From: Microstegium vimineum
Lineage: Eukaryota > Streptophyta > Magnoliopsida > Poales > Poaceae
DNA: 64,000 nt
Reading direction: 5' to 3'
NCBI GenBank assembly: GCA_022036555.1
Contig: CM039141.1
Coordinates: 4,313,773-4,377,772, forward strand
The position numbers and the translations under genes were made by a program. This document shows positions 60,686 through 64,000 of this stretch, one piece after another. Below the pieces are notes generated by a model, which was not told the DNA's origin, ran no database searches, and saw only the letters and a program-made list of their open reading frames with translations. Numbering within the stretch: position 1 is the stretch's first letter; each line of letters opens with the position of its first letter.

Positions 60686-61913
60686 AGGGCGTGCTTAGCG
60701 CCCGGACGTCCGAACGAGACGCGTGTCCGGACGTGGCTGGCTCCCACACCTGATTAAGCGTCGCATCGCACCCCATGCACCACGCCTCCGCATCCCGCCC
60801 CATCACCGGCTCCCACACCTGAGCCACTTTCGTGTCCGCATCGCACCCCACACGCCCCACGTCTCGCTCTCGCCCCATCACCCGCGCCCTAGTCCGTCAC
60901 AGGTACATGCGCCCCGTCAATCCCCACAACCTGCACAAGAAACCCATAGATGTACCCCGAGCAGCTGTGAACGTCACCGACCATGCCGTGCAACACCGCT
61001 GACCGCATCTACTTTTGCCATATCCAGTTAAAATATCTGGAAGTTAAAACATTATTGTGACATGTGCAACATCTCGATTCACTTTTAAAACATCCAAATA
61101 AGCAACATACACAAGAGGGTGAAACACTTGAGCCATACGTCTGAAACACTTGCCACATACTTCTGAAACACTCCCAAAATACGTGTAAAGAACAGATGCA
61201 ACAATAGAGATAGAAGCTTGCAACATAGATCTATTTTTGCAGTATCCGCAAGAAACAATTGAAACCTACATCTAAAACAATTGAAACACTTCAAATATGG
61301 CCTTGCAACATGTCTGAAAAACATCCAGAAATACTTCAAGCACATCATCACCGCGCGGCAATGACCTACCTGGTGGACAACTGTTGTGGCATAGGCTTGT
61401 TGGATGGTGCACGCCCGAACGCCCCCGTCCCGTCGACCGAAGGAGAGGAGACGCTAGCGGATCTAGGGAGAAGGCCACCAACCGGGGTAGAGGAGGGTCA
61501 GCATCTTGCCTGAGCACGCCGGTCGCTCACCTGCACCTTGCTCTCGAGCCCACACGGCCAGATCCGGTAGGATGCGGCCAGATCCGACCAGATTCGGTAG
61601 GACGCAGGTGGGGGACGAGGCACGGCGCGCAAAAAGCAAGACGGGGGCATGGAGCACGGCGCGCCGACGGAGGGGCGCACGACGATGGATGGAGAAGCCG
61701 CGCGACACGAGATTGGGTGCATAGTGGGGGAGATGGCAGCAACGAGCAGCCGGCGCATGTGCAGCCGCACGCGAATGGGCGAGCACGGGAGTGGGGAGAT
61801 ATTTTTCTGTTTGATTGAGAGTTTTCTAAGGGAAAGAGAGAGGCGAGGAGACGCAAGGAAGCAGGCCAGAAAGCAGCGTCCGACCTGGATGGCGCAATGC
61901 ATGAACTGTAGGT
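60686..61913. mobile_element. Unclassified insertion inside the ADH-like gene
   Basis: Sequence between the TA repeats and the next ADH exon is unlike the gene. It starts with GCGCCCGGACGTCCG, has a central run of diverged AAACACTT/GAAACATC-like units (61040-61340) and a GC-rich end with GCAGCGTCCGACC. Termini and TSD could not be defined. It holds no recognised protein. Confidence 0.35.
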
Positions 61914-62867
61914 AGCGCAAGGGGCCAAGATGCGAGGAGCCAAGAGGATCATCGGGGTAGACCTGAATCCTGACAAATTCGAGATTGGTATGCCAGTAGC
62001 TTATATTTTTTTTTCTTTTCTTCTGGTAATAAAACTGTAAAATTAAGCGTGAGTGGCAGGCAGATCGTACTACTACTGTCACTGATCAAGTGGCTGTTTG
62101 TGTTTCGCATGCACCTCTCAATGCAGGCAAGAAGCTTGGGATCACCGACTTCGTCAATCCAAATGATGTCGCGGAGAACAAGACCGTAGTGAGCGAGGTC
62201 GGTCTGAACGAATATGATTTTCGATGTATATATACTACTATGTGGCAGCCAAACAAGCTCACCGACGTTGTTGATGCAGGCGAAGGCGCCGACTACTGCT
62301 TCGAGTGCATCGGTTCAGTTTCAGTCATGGCGGAGGCATTCCAAAGCTCACGATTGGTACGTACGGACCCGCACACGCACACGGTCGTCGTGCGTTCTGC
62401 ACGCCGGCCGGTCTGCCGTCTGCGATGTCAACACACGTACGCGCGCCGTGCGTTGAATCTTACTATTGTGCAGGGCTGGGGGAAGACGGTGGTCCTCGGC
62501 GTCGACGGCAGCGCGGCGCCGATCAGCGTGCCGTCGCTCGACATCATGCGGGGGCGGTCGGTCACCGGCTCGCTCTTCGGCGGGATCAAACCCAAGGACG
62601 ACATCCCCGTGCTGGACAAGGTGATCATTCATCAGGATACTGATGAGCTCCATCGATCCTTGAATGCCTGGCCTGGAGGAGCTGCTTTAATTTCATGCAC
62701 GCATGCAGGAGCTGTTGCTGGACGAGTTCATCACGCACCAGATGGGCTTCCAGGAGATAAACCGCGCCTTCGACCTGCTGACGCAGGGGAAGTGCATCCG
62801 CTGCATCGTCTGGATCTGGATCTGGATGGACTACGACGGCGCCAAGCAGAATAATGGAGCGGCGTGA

Positions 62868-64000
62868 TGCCATTGCCAATTGCCATGCCGCGCCGACGCG
62901 CACGCCGCAGGACGTACTGCTGCAGCCAGGACATCATCACTTGTTGTCGCGTGACTCCAGTTTGCTACTCGATCGATCTAGTACTATGTAATTGGCGAGC
63001 TGACCTCTCCGGTCGTGGATCCACCTCGACCAGCCAGCGCAGCCCTACCGCGGATCCACCTCGACGAGCCGGCAGCGCCCCCGTCGCGGATCTGCCTTGC
63101 CGGCCCTCCCCGATGAGTCACACGCCTCGCCGGCCGCGCAACCGCTGATGGCTGTGCGCCTGTTCACAAGTGGAAAAGCTGACTGATTAAATAGTATTTT
63201 GTGAGAAAGAGAATAAATTAATTGAATATATAGTATGATGTGAGACAGTGCTGGTCCTGAGATTTTTATGACCTACAGCGAAACTTTATCTTAGGGCCTC
63301 TTAATATAAGCATCGTAGTAACATTTTTTAAAACCACATGTACAAAAGAACATTACAAGGTCTGATGAAAATATCAAAAAGAATATTCATATCAAATAAA
63401 TAATATGAATCAAATTGCCTTAAAATTCTTTTTATGAGCGTTTTCAGTTGATGGTTTCTATGGATGATATTGTTTTGTTATGAGGGAAAAACACTATACC
63501 ACAACTGATAAGTTGGACTGATAAATTTATATAAACATGACCATTTGGACACAAAATTTTAAAGTATCGCAAACTCATCCGATTTTCATGTAGTACTTGT
63601 ACAAGACAAAAAAAAACATCGTGCACATAGAAGTCAAATGAACTAGCGTCACGACCTCAGCCTCGCGCACTAGGACATAATGTTGTATTGTTGATTCCGT
63701 AATTCTGGCCAGGTCTAAATGACCAACAATTATTAATTGCAACGGATTGGCTAGCCTTTTAGCTCTACTGCTATACTACAGTGCCAGTGCGTGATAGTAC
63801 GTATATACATACTATTATACTAATACTACCACTGTAGCTATACTAGTACATACTATAGCCTGGGAGGCCCCTTGGTACGGGGGGCCTAGAGCGGCTGCCC
63901 CTCTCCCCCCCCCCCCCCCCCCCCCCTCCAGGACGGGGACCGGGCCTAATGTGAGATTAAATAAACTAAAACAAGCTGAGAGTAAGTACGTCAAGACTGA
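62868..64000. other. 3' flank, no gene seen
   Basis: 62990-63150 has short GGATCCACCTCGACNAGCC repeats. CAGTGCTGGTCCTGAGATTT at about 63246 and CAGGACGGGGACCGGGCC at about 63930 could be the two ends of a degraded TIR element, but the match is weak. A 22-C run lies at 63905-63926. Confidence 0.35.

Larger units (their letters stand above)
58407..62867 (+). pseudogene. Zinc-type alcohol dehydrogenase-like gene, middle exons missing
   Basis: Recognisable pieces in order: a first exon ending GKPIR then TGA (58446-58448) where a Cys codon is usual; an exon to 58680 (MEEVEVAPPRAHEVRVRIVCTSLCHTNVTFWRMK) with the catalytic-zinc Cys; 59058-59104 (DFPGMFPSILDHEAIG, usual GHE is DHE); about 61914-61987 (AKMRGAKRIIGVDLNPDKFEIG, NAD-binding fold); 62127-62197; about 62280-62356 (GADYCFECIGS); 62474-62620 (GWGKTVVLGVDG); and 62709-62867 (DEFITHQMGFQEINRAFDLL, ending with a TGGATC expansion). 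The exons for the structural-zinc lobe, third zinc ligand and GLGAVG nucleotide loop are absent; unrelated repeat DNA fills 59105-61913. The protein could not be an active dehydrogenase. Confidence 0.88.

Noticed and set aside
1..64000. CRISPR array, prokaryotic defence or biosynthetic operon
   Set aside because: No regularly spaced repeats, no operon spacing; genes are intron-rich plant genes.

Overview
The window looks like grass (Poaceae) nuclear DNA. Its genes have many introns and GC-rich 5' ends. It carries a dense set of Stowaway, Tourist/PIF-Harbinger and hAT MITEs, a tRNA-derived SINE, a Ty1/copia element, and long AT and C microsatellites. I cannot fix the genus from sequence alone. 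All calls come from reading the sequence; no database search was run.

Layout. 1-3380: right-hand part of a PIF/Harbinger transposon with a Myb/SANT-like gene and a broken transposase, both on the minus strand. 3381-4430: inverted, 5'-truncated copy of the 3' end of the main gene. 4464-7835: decayed hAT transposon with a perfect 8-bp target-site duplication (TSD). 9012-23311: the main intact gene, an 18-exon, 1843-codon gene for the B-block-binding (largest) subunit of TFIIIC. One of its introns holds an antisense SINE with its own A and B boxes. 24158-26758: a TIR (Mutator-like) element cut by an LTR. 29654-31628: F-box gene with a probable frameshift near its end. 35902-37834: SKP1-like gene broken by a 7-bp tandem duplication, convergent with the F-box gene. 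38350-44655: complete but disabled copia retrotransposon with a 5-bp TSD. 47080-47736: two hAT MITEs with perfect 8-bp TSDs. 48669-49235: intact gene for the U4/U6.U5 snRNP 27-kDa protein. 53865-58131: two PIF/Tourist-type elements with TTA TSDs, one with a nested Stowaway. 58407-62867: alcohol-dehydrogenase-like gene that lacks its middle exons.

Biology. Two genes look intact and housekeeping: the TFIIIC subunit (RNA polymerase III initiation) and the 27-kDa tri-snRNP protein (splicing). The F-box and SKP1-like genes are both SCF ubiquitin-ligase parts, and both carry frame lesions. Most of the rest is transposon-derived. I found no CRISPR array, operon or prokaryotic system. The most unusual points are the inverted copy of the TFIIIC gene's 3' end and the B-box SINE lying inside the gene for the B-box-binding protein.
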